From Galeopsis tetrahit (lineage: Eukaryota > Streptophyta > Magnoliopsida > Lamiales > Lamiaceae), in contig OY776124.1 in assembly GCA_963675135.1 (NCBI GenBank), positions 3,827,001 through 3,891,000 on the forward strand: a DNA stretch of 64,000 nucleotides, given 5' to 3'. This document shows, one piece after another, positions 33,266-45,115 of this stretch (within the stretch, counting starts at the first letter, position 1; the number at the start of each line of letters is the position of its first letter). Both the position numbers and the translations under genes were made by a program. The notes under the pieces were generated by a model. The model worked only from the letters and a program-made list of their open reading frames with translations. It did not search any database and was not told the origin of the DNA.

Positions 33266-33555
33266 AAAATGCCACCCATTTATTTGGACCCAAATAACCG
33301 AATGCAACCTAAAGTTACCTCCGACTTAGCCTGCTACCCTTCCTAGGCTCTTGACCTAGTGCTAGACCTTTGCGGACACCCTGACCTAGTAGGTGACCAT
33401 TCCTGAGATGAGACCCCAACCTTATATGCGACTTTTTCCGACACCCCGTTATCTTACACGACACTTCATGTACCTCAAACCTAGCATTTGACCCTTCCCG
33501 CGACACCCACTTAGGAGAGTTATTTGGGTCCAGAAAGAAATGGTGTGGCATTTTT
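33266..33555. mobile_element. Foldback element, unit 3
   Basis: Arms GCCACCCATTTATTTGGACC and GGTCCAGAAAGAAATGGTGT flank the same repetitive core. Confidence 0.75.
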
Positions 33556-33606
33556 ACCAAAAAAAAATAAGCATATGCGACATTTTTGTTGTTATTTCAC
33601 TGTCAG

Positions 33607-34066
33607 TGCTCTTTTCTTGAAATTTATAATGAACAAATTACTGATCTTCGTGACACTTCTTCCACAAACATGTGCTGGAAATTACCTGATGGTTCCTGTT
33701 CTTGTGGAAGACCTCTTTGGGTGGAAACTCGAAAACTGTGATTATAGCTAATGTTAGCCCATGTATATGGTATGTACATTTCACTCTCTTGAAGTTTTTT
33801 TTTTTTGTGAGAATCATGTGTTGCCATGATCATATGCATGTGTGCAGCTGAAACGTTGAACACTATAAAGTTTTCTCAACGAGCAAAACTGATTCGGAAC
33901 AATGTAAGCCTCTGCATTTGCTAACTGAAATCCATATGTTTTCAATTTATAAATCATATGTTAACCTGCACTTTTTGGACTTATTCTTCATGATATACGG
34001 GCTATTATTGATGAAGACTCGTCGGGAGACGCTGCTGCATTGAAGCATCAGGTACAATTGTTAAAG
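33607..34066 (+). pseudogene. KIN-12-type kinesin fragment, unit 3
   Basis: Exon pieces 33607-33769, 33848-33903 and about 33996-34066, same peptides as unit 2. Confidence 0.86.
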
Positions 34067-34166
34067 GTCCAGCTAGTGTAGTATAGTTTGGCAACATAAA
34101 TTGGTTAGAACTAATATAGAACTGAACTTTGTAAAAATAATTTTATTTTCATAATCTACTGTGTAG

Positions 34167-35090
34167 GTCAAATCTAGAGAATATTTCTGATGATGTTCAA
34201 GCTGTAAAAGGTAGTAGCTTTGCTGGAGCAGGTTAATCTGCCATGAAATATGTAAGCTTTCATTTATTATTAATCTTCACACCTCCTTAAGTAACTTGGA
34301 TAGCAGCTCTACTGTTGAAGTGCATGAATTCTTGGTCCTTGTAGGCTGAAGATTTGGAATGGGATGAATTTGGAAATGACTTATACGCGATGCCTGAAAC
34401 TGTACCTGTTCAATCTAGCAACCCAGTTCAGGATGCTACGTACCCCTGATAGCAAAGAGGATGAGCCAGCCTTAGATTGTCTTTCTTGGCTATTATTTAT
34501 AATACTAAGTGAATTATGCCTTTTGATGGTTTTGGTCGCTGTAGAGGTTCTGGACGGGGCATGGGTGGGAGAATGATGGCTGGTCGTGGTTTTGGTGATT
34601 TTCTCATCCTTTACATTCTATCTATCTGAAGTGCTCGCTCACTTGTTTAATCATTCATGTCATTTTATTATCATTTTCATAATATTGTGTGCTATTAGCT
34701 ATTTCAGGAATTTATTCTATTGATGATTCTCCGTGTGCCTGTAGTTTAAGAGGGCCAAACCTCCTACTGGAATTCATGTTGATGGCCAAACCAGATGAGT
34801 TGTTGCAGTTTTAAAGATGTCATGAAAGATTCTGTCCTTACAAGCAAATGTTGTTTTACTAGCTACTGTGATAAAGAGATTGCTCTTTGGTTAATAACTT
34901 ATTTCCTTTGACTTATAACAACGTTGTTCTGTTTGCTTATTAGCGGGCATGGAAAACCAGGTTTATGGGATAGGCGTATTTAAGTCCCTGGATTTCTCTC
35001 AAAACATTTACCTATTTTTTTTGGTCCTCCCTTCAGGTATACGAGATCACATTATTTTAAAATCAAAATGTGTTTGTGGAGAATATTCAA
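34167..35090 (+). pseudogene. PQT3-like fragment, unit 3
   Basis: Same pieces as unit 1, including RGSGRGMGGRMMAGRGFG near 34545-34600 and IRDHIILKSKCVCG near 35040-35080. A GGTTAATCTG variant gives a stop where unit 1 has GQSA. Confidence 0.86.
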
Positions 35091-35221
35091 TTTCATAACT
35101 TAATACTGAAATTCAGTTGTTGAACCGTCTGGTAGTGCCCTCCCCTTATTCCTTTGTCTTATTATAGGCATTCTTAGAAAAAATGCAAGAGATATTCACA
35201 TTTGTTCATTGGCTTTTGCAG

Positions 35222-35522
35222 AATTTATTCGATTACTATGCAGCTCCACAACTTGTTCTGGTATCATTGGATGGACCAGTGAAGCCAACTGAGCCTCTGG
35301 CTATATATACATTGTGATTAGTTCGATGCACAGACCACATTCCTTTAATGTTCCTTGTTAGAGATTTCTCAAAAAAGTTGATCTTTGGTCAGCAGATGGC
35401 AGATTTGTAAGGGAAATTTGTGATTTACGGCTTGCTGAGAATATTCCCATTACACATAGTAGTGTTTGAAGAGGAAATCGTTCAATCCAATGGAGAGCAG
35501 ATAAGCCATCAACAGTTGTCTG
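35222..35522 (+). pseudogene. Glutamyl endopeptidase-like fragment, unit 4
   Basis: Same exon and same internal TGA as unit 3. The DNA just upstream (35197) is the deletion joint of unit 3, where GCAAGAGATAT joins TCACATTTGTTC. Confidence 0.85.
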
Positions 35523-35833
35523 GTATGCATCTAATGATTCTTGAATCTGATAGACTTTTAACTCAGTAGAATATGTTAAGTCTACATGATCAATTCTTTG
35601 ACTATCGTGCCTTATTTATACACTTTTATTGTGCTAATATTGGCATATACGTCCTTGACTATATTCTAGAATTTTTTCTCGTTGTGCTCCTGATTTTGAC
35701 TAATTTATTTTCAGAGGGCTGATGCGTCTACCGACTGGAGAGAATTCACTACTTTGACCAGCTTCGATTTCTTTTTACAGTGCACATATATGACACTTCA
35801 CTTTTAATTTTTTTGACTATGCTATTTTTTTTT

Positions 35834-36123
35834 AAAATGCCACCCATTTATTTGGACCCAAGTAACCGAATGCAACCTAAAGTTACCTCCGACTTAGCCT
35901 GCTACCCTTCCTAGGATCTTGACCTAGTGCTAGACCTTTTCGGACACCCTGACCTAGTAGGTGACCATTCATGAGATGAGACCCCAACCTTATATGCGAC
36001 TTTTTCCGACACCCCGTCATCTTACACGACACTTCATGTACCTCAAACCTAGCATTTGACCCTTCCCGCGACACCCACTTAGGAGAGTTATTTGGGTCCA
36101 GAAAGAAATGGTGTGGCATTTTT
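35834..36123. mobile_element. Foldback element, unit 4
   Basis: Same structure; the left arm has one change (CCCAAGTAACC for CCCAAATAACC). A read-through of the minus-strand frame from the KIN-12 region gives a 213-codon ORF that I consider accidental. Confidence 0.75.
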
Positions 36124-36175
36124 ACCAAAAAAAAAATAAGCATATGCGACATTTTTGTTGTTATTTCACTGTCAG

Positions 36176-36633
36176 TGCTCTTTTCTTGAAATTTATAATG
36201 AACAAATGACTGATCTTCGTGACACTTCTTCCACAAACATGTGCTGGAAATTACCTGATGGTTCCTGTTCTTGTGGAAGACCTCTTTGGGTGGAAACTCG
36301 AAAACTGTGATTATAGCTAATGTCAGCCCATGTATATGGTACGTACATTTCACTATCTTGAAGTTTTTTTTTGGTGAGAACCATGTGTTGCCATGATCAT
36401 CTGCATGTGTGCAGCTGAAACGTTGAACACTATAAAGTTTTCTCAACGAGCAAAACTGATTCGGAACAATGTAAGCCTCTGCATTTGCTAACTGAAATCC
36501 ATATGTTTTCAATTTATAAATCATATGTTAACCTGCACTTTTTGGACTTATACTTCATGATATACGGGCTATTATTGATGAAGACTCGTCAGGAGACGCT
36601 GCTGCATTGAAGCATCATATACAATTGTTAAAG
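36176..36633 (+). pseudogene. KIN-12-type kinesin fragment, unit 4
   Basis: Exon pieces 36176-36338, 36415-36470 and about 36563-36633. One base change gives NEQMTDL in place of NEQITDL. Confidence 0.86.
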
Positions 36634-36733
36634 GTCCAGCTAGTGTAGTATAGTTTGGCAACATAAATTGGTCAGAACTAATATAGAACTGAACTTTGTA
36701 AAAATAATTTTATTTTCATAATCTACTGTGTAG

Positions 36734-37665
36734 GTCAAATCTAGAGAATATTTCTGATGATGTTCAAGCTGTAAAAGGTAGTAGCTTTGCTGGAGCAGGT
36801 TAATCTGCCATGAAATATGTAAGCTTTCATTTATTATTAATCTTCACACCTCCTTAAGTAACTTGGATAGCAGCTCTACTGTTGAAGTGCATGAATTCTT
36901 GGTCCTTGTAGGCTGAAGATTTGGAATGGGATGAATTTGGAAATGACTTATACGCGATGCCTGAAACTGTACCTGTTCAATCTAGCAACCCAGTTCAGGA
37001 TGCTACGTACCCCTGTTAGCAAAGAGGATGAGCCAGCTTTAGATTGTCTTTCTTGGCTATTATTTATAATACTAAGTGAATTATGCCTTTTGATGGTTTT
37101 GGTCGCTGTAGAGGTTCTGGACGGGGCATGGGTGGGAGAATGATGGCTGGTCGTGGTTTTGGTGATTTTCTCATCCTTTACATTCTATCTATCTGAAGTG
37201 CTCGCTCACTTGTTTAATCATTCATGTCATTTTATTATCATTTTCATAATATTGTGTGCTATTAGCTATTTCAGGAATTTATTCTATTGATGATTCTCCG
37301 TGTGCCTGTAGTTTAAGAGGGCCAAACCTCCTACTGGAATTCATGTTGATGGCCACACCAGATGAGCTGTTGCAGTTTTAAAGATGTAATGAAAGATTCT
37401 GTGCTTACAAGTAAGTGTTGTTTTACTAGCTACTGTGATAAAAAGATTGCTCTTTGGTTAATAACTTTTTTTCTGTGACTTATAACAATGTTGTTCTGTT
37501 TGCTTATTAGTGGGCATGGAAAACCAGGTTTATGGGACAGGCGTATTTAAGTCCCTGGATTTCTCTCAAAACATTTACCTATTTTTTTTGGTCCTCCCTT
37601 CAGATATACGAGATCACATTATTTTAAAATCAAAATGTGTTTGTGGAGAATATTCAATTTCATAA
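36734..37665 (+). pseudogene. PQT3-like fragment, unit 4
   Basis: Same pieces as unit 3, with the same GGTTAATCTG stop, so these two units share ancestry after unit 1 split off. Confidence 0.86.
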
Positions 37666-38093
37666 CTTAATACTGAAATTCAGTTGTTGAACCGTCTGGT
37701 AGTACCCTCCCCTTATTCATTTGTCTTATTATAGGCATTCTTAGAAAAAATGCAAGAGATATATCAAGTTTCTAACCCCATAGAAGTCTGATAATTTGTC
37801 CAACCACATTTCTTCTCAGGTTATCAGAGAGAGAAGGATAACAGGTGCACTAAAATGATGTTAGAGGAGGCAAATTCAAAGAGTGAAGTCTCTTCTTGGT
37901 TCAATTGGAGTGTATTTTTATGTTTTTTATGCAATGGCTTTGGGTCTATGTGTTAACTATGATGACTAGGCTATTGTTAGGGCTTTCCAATTTATTGGTG
38001 TGTGTTGTTGGCCCCAAGTTTACGGACCTGTTGTTTCGCTAATGGCTTTTGCAGAACATAATGGAGTTCACATTTGTTCATTGGCTTTTGCAG

Positions 38094-38394
38094 AATTTAT
38101 TCGATTACTATGCAGCTCCACAACTTGTTCTGGTATCATTGGATGGACCAGTGAAGCCAATTGAGCCTCTGGCTATATATACATTGTGATTAGTTCGATG
38201 CACAGACCACATTCCTTTAATGTTCCTTGTTAGAGATTTCTCAAAAAAGTTGATCTTTGGACAGCTGATGGCAGATTTGTAAGGGAAATTTGTGATTTAC
38301 CGCTTGCTGAGAATATTCCCATTACACATAGTAGTGTTTGAAGAGGAAATCGTTCAATCCAATGGAGAGCAGATAAGCCATCAACAATTGTCTG
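38094..38394 (+). pseudogene. Glutamyl endopeptidase-like fragment, unit 5
   Basis: Clearest copy: DYYAAPQLVLVSLDGPVKP, KKVDLWTADGRFVREICDLP, then the shared TGA and SIQWRADKPSTIVW. AG acceptor and GT donor are present. Confidence 0.86.
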
Positions 38395-38708
38395 GTATGC
38401 ATCTAATGATTCTTGCATCTGATAGACATATTTAACTCAGTAGAATATGTTAAGTCTACATGATCAATTCTTTGACTATCGTGCCTTATTTATACACTTT
38501 TATTGTGCTAATATTGGCATATACGTCCTTGACTATATTCTAGAATTTTTTCTCGTTGTGCTCCTGATTTTGACTAATTTGTTTTCAGAGGGCTGATGCG
38601 TCTACCGACTGGAGAGAATTCACTACTTTGACCAGCTTAGATTTCTTTTTACAGTGCACATATATGACACTTCACTTTTTATTTTTTTGACTATGCTATT
38701 TTTTTTTT

Positions 38709-38995
38709 AAATGCCAACCATTTATTTGGACCCAAATAACCGAATGCAACCTAAAGTTACCTCCGACTTAGCCTGCTACCCTTCCTAGGATCTTGGCCTA
38801 GTGCTAGACCTTTTCGGACACCCTGGCCTAGTAGGTGACCATTCCTAAGATGAGACCCCAACCTTATATGCGACTTTTTCCGAAATCCCGTCATCTTACA
38901 CGACCCTTCCTGTACTTCAAACCTAGCATTTGACCCTTCCCGCGACACCCACGTAGGAGAGTTATTTGGGTCCAAAAGAAATGGTGTGGCATTTT
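38709..38995. mobile_element. Foldback element, unit 5
   Basis: Same structure, with more core substitutions than the other units (for example GGCCTAG for GACCTAG twice), so this is either the oldest or the least homogenised copy. Confidence 0.75.
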
Positions 38996-39053
38996 TACCA
39001 AAAAAAAAAAGAAAAAAGCATATGCGACATTTTTGTTGTTATTTCACTGTCAG

Positions 39054-39561
39054 TGCTCTTTTCTTGAAATTTATAATGAACAAATTACTGATCTTCGTGA
39101 CACTTCTTCCACAAACATGTGCTGGAAATTACCTGATGGTTCATGTTCTTGTGGAAGACCTCTTTGGATGGAAACTCGAAAACTGTGATTATAGCTAATG
39201 TCAGCCCATGTATATGGTACGTACATTTCACTCTCTTGAAGTTTTTTTTTTTTTGTGAGAATCATGTGTTGCCATGATCATCTGCATGTCTGCAGCTGAA
39301 ACGATGAACACTATAAAGTTTTCTCAACGAGCAAAACTGATTAGGAACAATGTAAGCCTCTGCATTTGCTAACTGAAATCCATTTGTTTTCAATTTATAA
39401 ATCCCTCTGCATTTGCTAACTGGAATCCATATGTTTTCAATTTATAAATCATATGTTAACCTGCACTTTTTGGACTTATACTTCATGATATACGGGCTAT
39501 TATTAATGAAGACTCGTTAGGAGACGCTGCTGAATTGAAGCATCAGATACAATTGTTAAAG
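39054..39561 (+). pseudogene. KIN-12-type kinesin fragment, unit 5
   Basis: Exon pieces 39054-39216, 39295-39351 and about 39492-39561. It shares with unit 1 the 60-base duplication in the second intron and the GTTCATGTTCTTG variant, so units 1 and 5 look closest, with 2-4 expanded between them. Confidence 0.86.
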
Positions 39562-39660
39562 GTCCAGCTAGTGTAGTATAGTATGGCAACATAAATTGGT
39601 TAGAACTAATATAGAACTGAACTTTGTAAAAATAATTTTATTTTCATAATCTACTGTGTA

Positions 39661-40372
39661 GGTCAAATCTAGAGAATATTTCTGATGATGTTCAAGCTGT
39701 AAAAGGTAGTAGCTTTGCTGGAGCAGGTTAATCTGCCATGAAATATGTAAGCTTTCATTTATTATTAATCTTCACACCTCCTTAAGTAACTTGGATAGCA
39801 GCTCTACTGTTGAAGTGCATGAATTCTTGGTCCTTATAGGCTGAAGATTTGGAATGGGATGAATTTGGAAATGACTTATACGCGATGCCTGAAACTGTAC
39901 CTGTTCAATCTAGCAACCCAGTTCAGGATGCTACGTACCCCTGTTAGCAAAGAGGATGAGCCAGCATTAGATTGTCTTTCTTGGCTATTATTTATAATAC
40001 TAAGTGAATTATGCCTTTTGATGGTTTTGGTCGCTGTAGAGGTTCTGGACGGGGCATGGGTGGGAGAATGATGGCTGGTCGTGGTTTTGGTGATTTTCTC
40101 ATCCTTTACATTCTATCTATCTGAAGTGCTCGCTCACTTGTTTAATCATTCATGTCATTTTATTATCATTTTCATAATATTGTGTGCTATTAGCTATTTC
40201 AGGAATTTATTCTATTGATGATTCTCCGTGAGCCTGTAGTTTAAGAGGGCCAAACCTCCTACTGGAATTGATGTTGATGGCCAAACCAGATGAGCTGTTG
40301 CAGTTTTAAAGATGTCATGAAAGATTCTGTCCTTACAAGTAAATGTTATTTTACTAGCTACTGTGATAAAGA
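39661..40372 (+). pseudogene. PQT3-like fragment, unit 5 (cut at the array end)
   Basis: Runs through the Gly-rich piece and ends within the RING-start exon (VMKDSVLTSK) at 40372, the point at which the tandem array joins the MSH6 block. Confidence 0.86.
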
Positions 40373-40747
40373 GAGTAGCATGTGAATGGATAGACTAGGT
40401 GCGTCCATTGTTCAGCCTAGCCACTGATATCGACACAATAAACGGCGATGACCTTGATTTTGCACAAGAATATCAGGGAGTTCTCATAATGTCCTGTAAA
40501 CAGGCAAGGAATATTTCTCATTCTTGTGTGCTTGCTAAATATCTTAGAATTTCTTTTAGATAATCTGTACTTGATAATTATTTCTCTAGGATTAATCAAC
40601 TAATGGGGATTCTTGCTCTTAAATTAAAACAAGTAAATGTTTCTTGATGCTGCTACATTGGAAAAATAGAAAAAAATGGAGAATCTTCTTATATTTGTTT
40701 AGAACTGTCTTGATGAACATTATATTATCTTTTTTTTGTCATTGCAG

Positions 40748-41490
40748 GAGACATTATATGCTCAATTAAAGCATTGTGCTTCAGCCTTTGGTAAACGGTT
40801 GCTTAGAAACATGCGTTGCAAACTGGTAGTGATCTTGCTTTATTTATTCCTTCTGTTTGCCATCATTAATCAGTCTTTACTAAATTATGTACCTCAGTGA
40901 GTTAATCATGGAAAGAGTTATCTAAGTTATCCGACCAACATGGAATGCTTGTTTGCACGAATCTTTGCTGGCAGGTGAAGTTCCAAAGATTTCTAGTTAC
41001 AAAATTATCCATCGAATTTACCTCTTACACTGTTTGCCTGATTCTCTTCATGCTTTTTAGTAAAACAGTGCAAATAAAGTAACACTCTATGAGGATGCAT
41101 CAAAGAAGCGAGTTCATTTCAGCTTAATTTGCGTGGGTGTGATCGAAATGATGACCAATGCATGCTCTTCACTTGGTGCTATTTAGAGACTGCGCAGTTT
41201 CGACTGTTACATCATCTATTAAATCCTGTATAAGTTGAAAATAATTTTTGGTATTATTATCCCCGGTTGTCTGTATCTTATGTTGCATTTAACCAGGTGC
41301 AGGGATTTCTGATGGTATTATTATCCCCGGTTGTCTGTATCTTATGTTGCATTTATCCAGGTGCAGGGATTTCTGATGTAAAATATTTTTGAAGCATTTC
41401 AATGATGCCTGCCTTTGATTGGGAGGGCGGAAGCGAATCATTCATACCTCGGGAAGGGGCTTATGTCCAGTATGATGCTGCATGCCATGC
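40748..41490 (+). pseudogene. MSH6-like fragment, copy 1a
   Basis: MSH6 is the mismatch-recognition partner of MSH2 in the nucleus. Pieces: ETLYAQLKHCASAFGKRLL (40748-40825), TNMECLFARIFAG (about 40940-40975), ANKVTLYEDASKKRVHF and MMTNACSSLGA (about 41065-41190), and FDWEGGSESFIPREGA (about 41415-41465). They follow the lever/core domain order of MSH6. Between 41240 and 41390 a unit of about 73 bases (GGTATTATTATCCCCGGTTG) is tandemly duplicated. No ATPase Walker motif is present. Confidence 0.88.
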
Positions 41491-43384
41491 CATGTTTCTT
41501 CTCAGGTTATCAGAGAGAGGAGGATAACAGGTGCACCAAAATGATGTTAGAGAAGACAAATTCAAAGAGTGGAGTCCCTTCTTGGTTGAATTGGAGTGTA
41601 TTTTTATGTTTTTCATGCCAAGGCTTTTGGGTCTATGTGTTAACTATGATGACTAGGCTATGGTTGGGGCTTTTCAATTTATTGGTGTGTGCTGTTGACC
41701 CCATGTTTACTGACCCGTTGTTTCGCTAATGGCTTTTGCAGAACATAATGAAGTTCACATTTCTTTATTGGCGGAGTTGATAAGGCATTTCATGCAGCTA
41801 GCCACTGAGAAAGTTGAGAATGCACGTAATCAAGCTAAGACCTCGAAATTGGCTCTGGGTATAAACGACTCAGAAGCAGATAAAAAAAGCCTGAAGATCT
41901 GATAAAAAAGGCCTGAAGATCTGATGTTAGTAGGGAAAAAGAGAAGACCGATCGGATCGCGAGCTCGTAACTTAGAAGCAGATAAATGGCCCGAGGATCT
42001 GATGTTGATAAAATGCTTGAAATTTTAAGGAACAACTTAAGGTTGGAAATCCTTATGTGCGGCAAGTTCTATTATCTATCTGTAGTCAGTTTGCTTCATG
42101 ATTATGGATTTTTATATGTGATTGCATGATAGAAGCAAAGAAACTTCAAAGACACTGAAGCAGCTCAGTTATGTCTTTCCAAACAAAGTAACCATACAGA
42201 GTCCCAGGCAATACAAATTCTGGTTTGTAAACGGTCCTTTTTTATTAAATTTAGAAGTGAAGTTTTGAATCTTCTTTAAACATGACAGGAGGAGATGGTC
42301 CTAGTTGACTGGAAACAATGAAGTCACAGTCAAATATTGGTGGCATTCGCACGGTCTGTAATTTATTTCCTACATTCTTGTTATGTAATTACTATGCTTA
42401 ATTTTGTTTTTCATTTTTGCTAATAGAGGCTAATTCTGGCTTGTTCTTGTTTGTTGTTATAGCATCATTCTAGTGTATCAGGAAAAAAATGTTTCTATGG
42501 TTGCATAATGGTGCTTCATCTGTGTCTGATACTTCATAATTATCTGCTTCCTGATTTGTTTTTTAATCAATAGAATAAATATGGGCTAAATACATACTTT
42601 GCGTTCTTTTGATTTGCTTAGCTTACACTAACGCCGTTTTACGTATATCCATGGAGCATTGAGAATGAGAACAAGAGTTTGAGTGGTATGTTCGCTGTTT
42701 TAGCAGATAAATTTAGAAAGCACGTATTGTAAAAAAAAAAAAAGTGACATGTCTAGAAGGATGCATTTAAATATATTGAATGTTTTTTGTTGTGTTTTCA
42801 GAGAATCTGAGGTCCCAATTATTTTAGGAAAATCATCCAAACATTCCCAAAAGATTTGTTTAATTACTCGATTGGCTGGAGTTTGGTAGCTTTTGGTATA
42901 AAACTGGTATTTTTCCTTGTGGATCTGATTCTATGCCTTTTGGTTATCTTCAGGAGATGGTTATAATAATTTATTGGTATTTGGAGACAGTTGCGGAATA
43001 ACTAGATTGGTTCATTAAAATAATTAATACCAAACAGCCCAGCCACTTTATATCGACATAATAAACGGCGATGACCTTGATTTTGCCGAAGGGGTATTTG
43101 CACAAGAATATCAGGGAGTTCTCATAATGTCTTGTAAACAGGCAACAAATATTTCTCATTCTTGTTTGCTTGCTAAATATCTTATAATTTCTTTCAAATA
43201 ATCTGTATTTGATTATTATTTCTCTAGGATTAATCAACTAATGGGGAATCTTGCTCTTAAATTAAAGCAAGTAAATGTTTCTTGATGCTGCTACATTGGA
43301 AAAATAGAAAAAATGGAGAATCTTGTTATATTTTTTTAGAACTGTCTTGATGAACATTATATTATTATTTTTTTGTCATTGCAG
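41491..43384 (+). other. Unassigned exon-like DNA between MSH6 repeats
   Basis: Near 41735-41885 an exon-like frame reads LLAELIRHFMQLATEKVENA and RNQAKTSKLALG, clearly protein-like but of a gene I cannot name. Near 42135-42230 there is DTEAAQLCLSKQSNHTESQA in one frame. A further segment at 43060-43140 (INGDDLDFAEGVF and EYQGVLIMSC) recurs at 40430, 46860, 48055 and 50685. The remainder looks like introns. The same content is at 49113-51006 in copy 2. Confidence 0.5.
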
Positions 43385-44228
43385 GAGACACTATATTCTC
43401 AATTAAAGCATTGTGCTTCTGCCTTTGGTAAACGGTTGCTTAGAAACATGCCTTGCAAAATGGTAGTGATCTTGCTTTATTTATTCCTTCTGTTTGCCAT
43501 CATTAATCAATCAGTCTTTACTAAATTATGTACCTCAGTGAGTTAATCATGGAAAGAGTTATCTAAGTTACCCCGACCAACATGGAACGCTTGTTTGCAC
43601 GAATCTTTGCTGGCAGGTGAAGTTCCAAATATTTCCAGTTTCCAAATTATCCATCGAATGTACCTCTTACACTTTTTGCTTGATTATCTTCATGCTTTTT
43701 AGTAAAACAGTGCAAATAAAGTAACACTTTATGAGGATGCATCAAATAAGCGAATTCATTTCATTTTAATTTGCGTGGGGTGTGATCGAAATGATGACCA
43801 ATGCATGCTCTTCACTTGGTGCTGTTTAGAGACTGCGGAGTCTCGACTGTTACATCATCTTTTAAATCCTGTATAAGTTGAAAATAATTTTTGGTATTAT
43901 TATCCCCGGTTGTCTGTATCTTACGTTGCATTTATCCAGGTGCAGGGATTTCTGGTGTAAAATATTTTTGAAGCATTTCAATGATGCCTGCCTTTTTGAT
44001 TGGGAGGGCGGAAGCGAATCAGTCATACCTCGGGAAGGGGCTGATGTCCAGTATGATGTTGCATGCCATGTTAAAGATATTTAAAGGAGCAGAAGAAACT
44101 ACTTGTTGATGCGTCTGTAAGAATTACTAAAATAGCCTGTTTTATGACGATTGAGTGCCTCGGTCTCCATAATTTATTTATTTTGGAATCTTGTAGATTT
44201 CTTATGTGACAATTGGAAAAGATTTAAA
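43385..44228 (+). pseudogene. MSH6-like fragment, copy 1b
   Basis: Repeats the copy 1a exons: ETLYSQLKHCASAFGKRLL, NMERLFARIFAG, LYEDASNKRVHF, then VKYF, FDWEGGSESVIPREGADVQY and, beyond copy 1a, YVTIGKD near 44205. The last two match the MSH6 core (FDWVEA..IPHEGxDEEYD and YVTVGKD). Several stops separate them. Confidence 0.88.
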
Positions 44229-44234
44229 CAGGTA

Positions 44235-44535
44235 GATTGCAAGAAGTAGACCTTATTGAATGTGAATCCTTAACGAATTCCATTTGTGAAGTTATAATTG
44301 TGCCAATCACATCTCATATTATTACATTTATCCTATTTACAAGTTTTAATCATATCAGATTGTATCTTTACACTTTCTCAGAGTTTGACAACTGTGAGTT
44401 TCCAAAGTACGCCATTAGTTAGTCTTTCACTTGGTGGCTTCCGTGTTATAACTTCTGTCGAGCTCAAATGCCCTTACCTTGAGAAAGCATCATTGGATGG
44501 TTGTGATCATCTTTAGAAAGCATCATTTTCACCTG
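44235..44535 (+). pseudogene. FBL15-like mid-protein fragment, copy 1
   Basis: LQEVDLIECESLTNSICEV at the start, then, after an unspliced-looking stretch, TPLVSLSLGGFRVITSVELK and CPYLEKASLDGCDHL, followed by a TAG where the family has Glu and KASFSPV with a GT donor. This is the leucine-rich repeat region that in FBL15 comes before the piece at 23720-24757. It is joined head-on to the MSH6 fragment with no intergenic DNA. Confidence 0.85.
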
Positions 44536-44678
44536 TAAGTCATTGTCTTATTTCTTCTATTTATTCTTGATTTTCCTTGAAACAAACTTATGAGTAAATT
44601 ATTATCGTTAGTTACACATTTATTTCACTCTTTTTATTTGTATTTATTTTATTACAACATCACTTTTTGTCACTGTAG

Positions 44679-45115
44679 GACTATGCTCTATTAAACCATT
44701 ATGCTTCTTCAGCCTTTGGCAACAGTACGTTGCTTAGAACATGGCTTGCAAGACCTTTGTATCACGTTGAATCAATTAAGGGACGCTGGGATGCTATTGC
44801 AGAATTGAGGGTATATTTGACTCTAAAAATCTCTTCCCTTCGGCAGTAACCTTTTACTTTGCCATGTTCTACTACCTAAATTAATATGCAGATCTTGAAT
44901 GAAAAGAAGTTAAATTTCTTAGTGGTGGCTGATTCTAATAATCTGCAGTGGCAGAAATGAAAATAAAGTAACACTCTATGAGATGCATCAAATCATAGAA
45001 GCGGCTCCAAGAGTTCATTTCTGCTTTGCGTGGGTGTTAAATAATGATGATCAATAAATGCTCTTCAATTGGTGCTGTTTTAGAGAATGCGGAGTCTCGA
45101 CTACACATTATCTCT
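44679..45115 (+). pseudogene. MSH6-like fragment, copy 1c
   Basis: An older, different copy of the same exon as 40748: YALLNHYASSAFG, then LLRTWLARPLYHVESIKGRW and DAIAELR, which extends further than copies 1a and 1b. After a GT-AG intron come NKVTLYE and the SSLGAVLENAESRL region near 45060-45110, with shifts. The three MSH6 pieces in this block therefore come from at least two separate source events. Confidence 0.86.

Larger units (their letters stand above)
27620..40374 (+). repeat. Five-unit tandem array of a composite gene-fragment block
   Basis: One block order is repeated: glutamyl endopeptidase exon, foldback element, KIN-12 exons, PQT3 exons, unassigned exon-like DNA. The mark CCGAATGCAACC falls at 28219, 31118, 33298, 35866 and 38740, so spacings are 2899, 2180, 2568 and 2874. 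The short units have internal deletions: unit 2 lacks DNA after CGTACCCCTG (32271), unit 3 lacks about 310 bases at 35197. Unit 5 stops at 40374, where the sequence switches to AGTAGCATGTG. Units differ by scattered substitutions and small indels. Confidence 0.95.

Noticed and set aside
35883..36524. 213-codon minus-strand ORF in unit 4
   Set aside because: It is a chance read-through of the foldback core and the reverse strand of KIN-12 exons; the other units do not keep it open.
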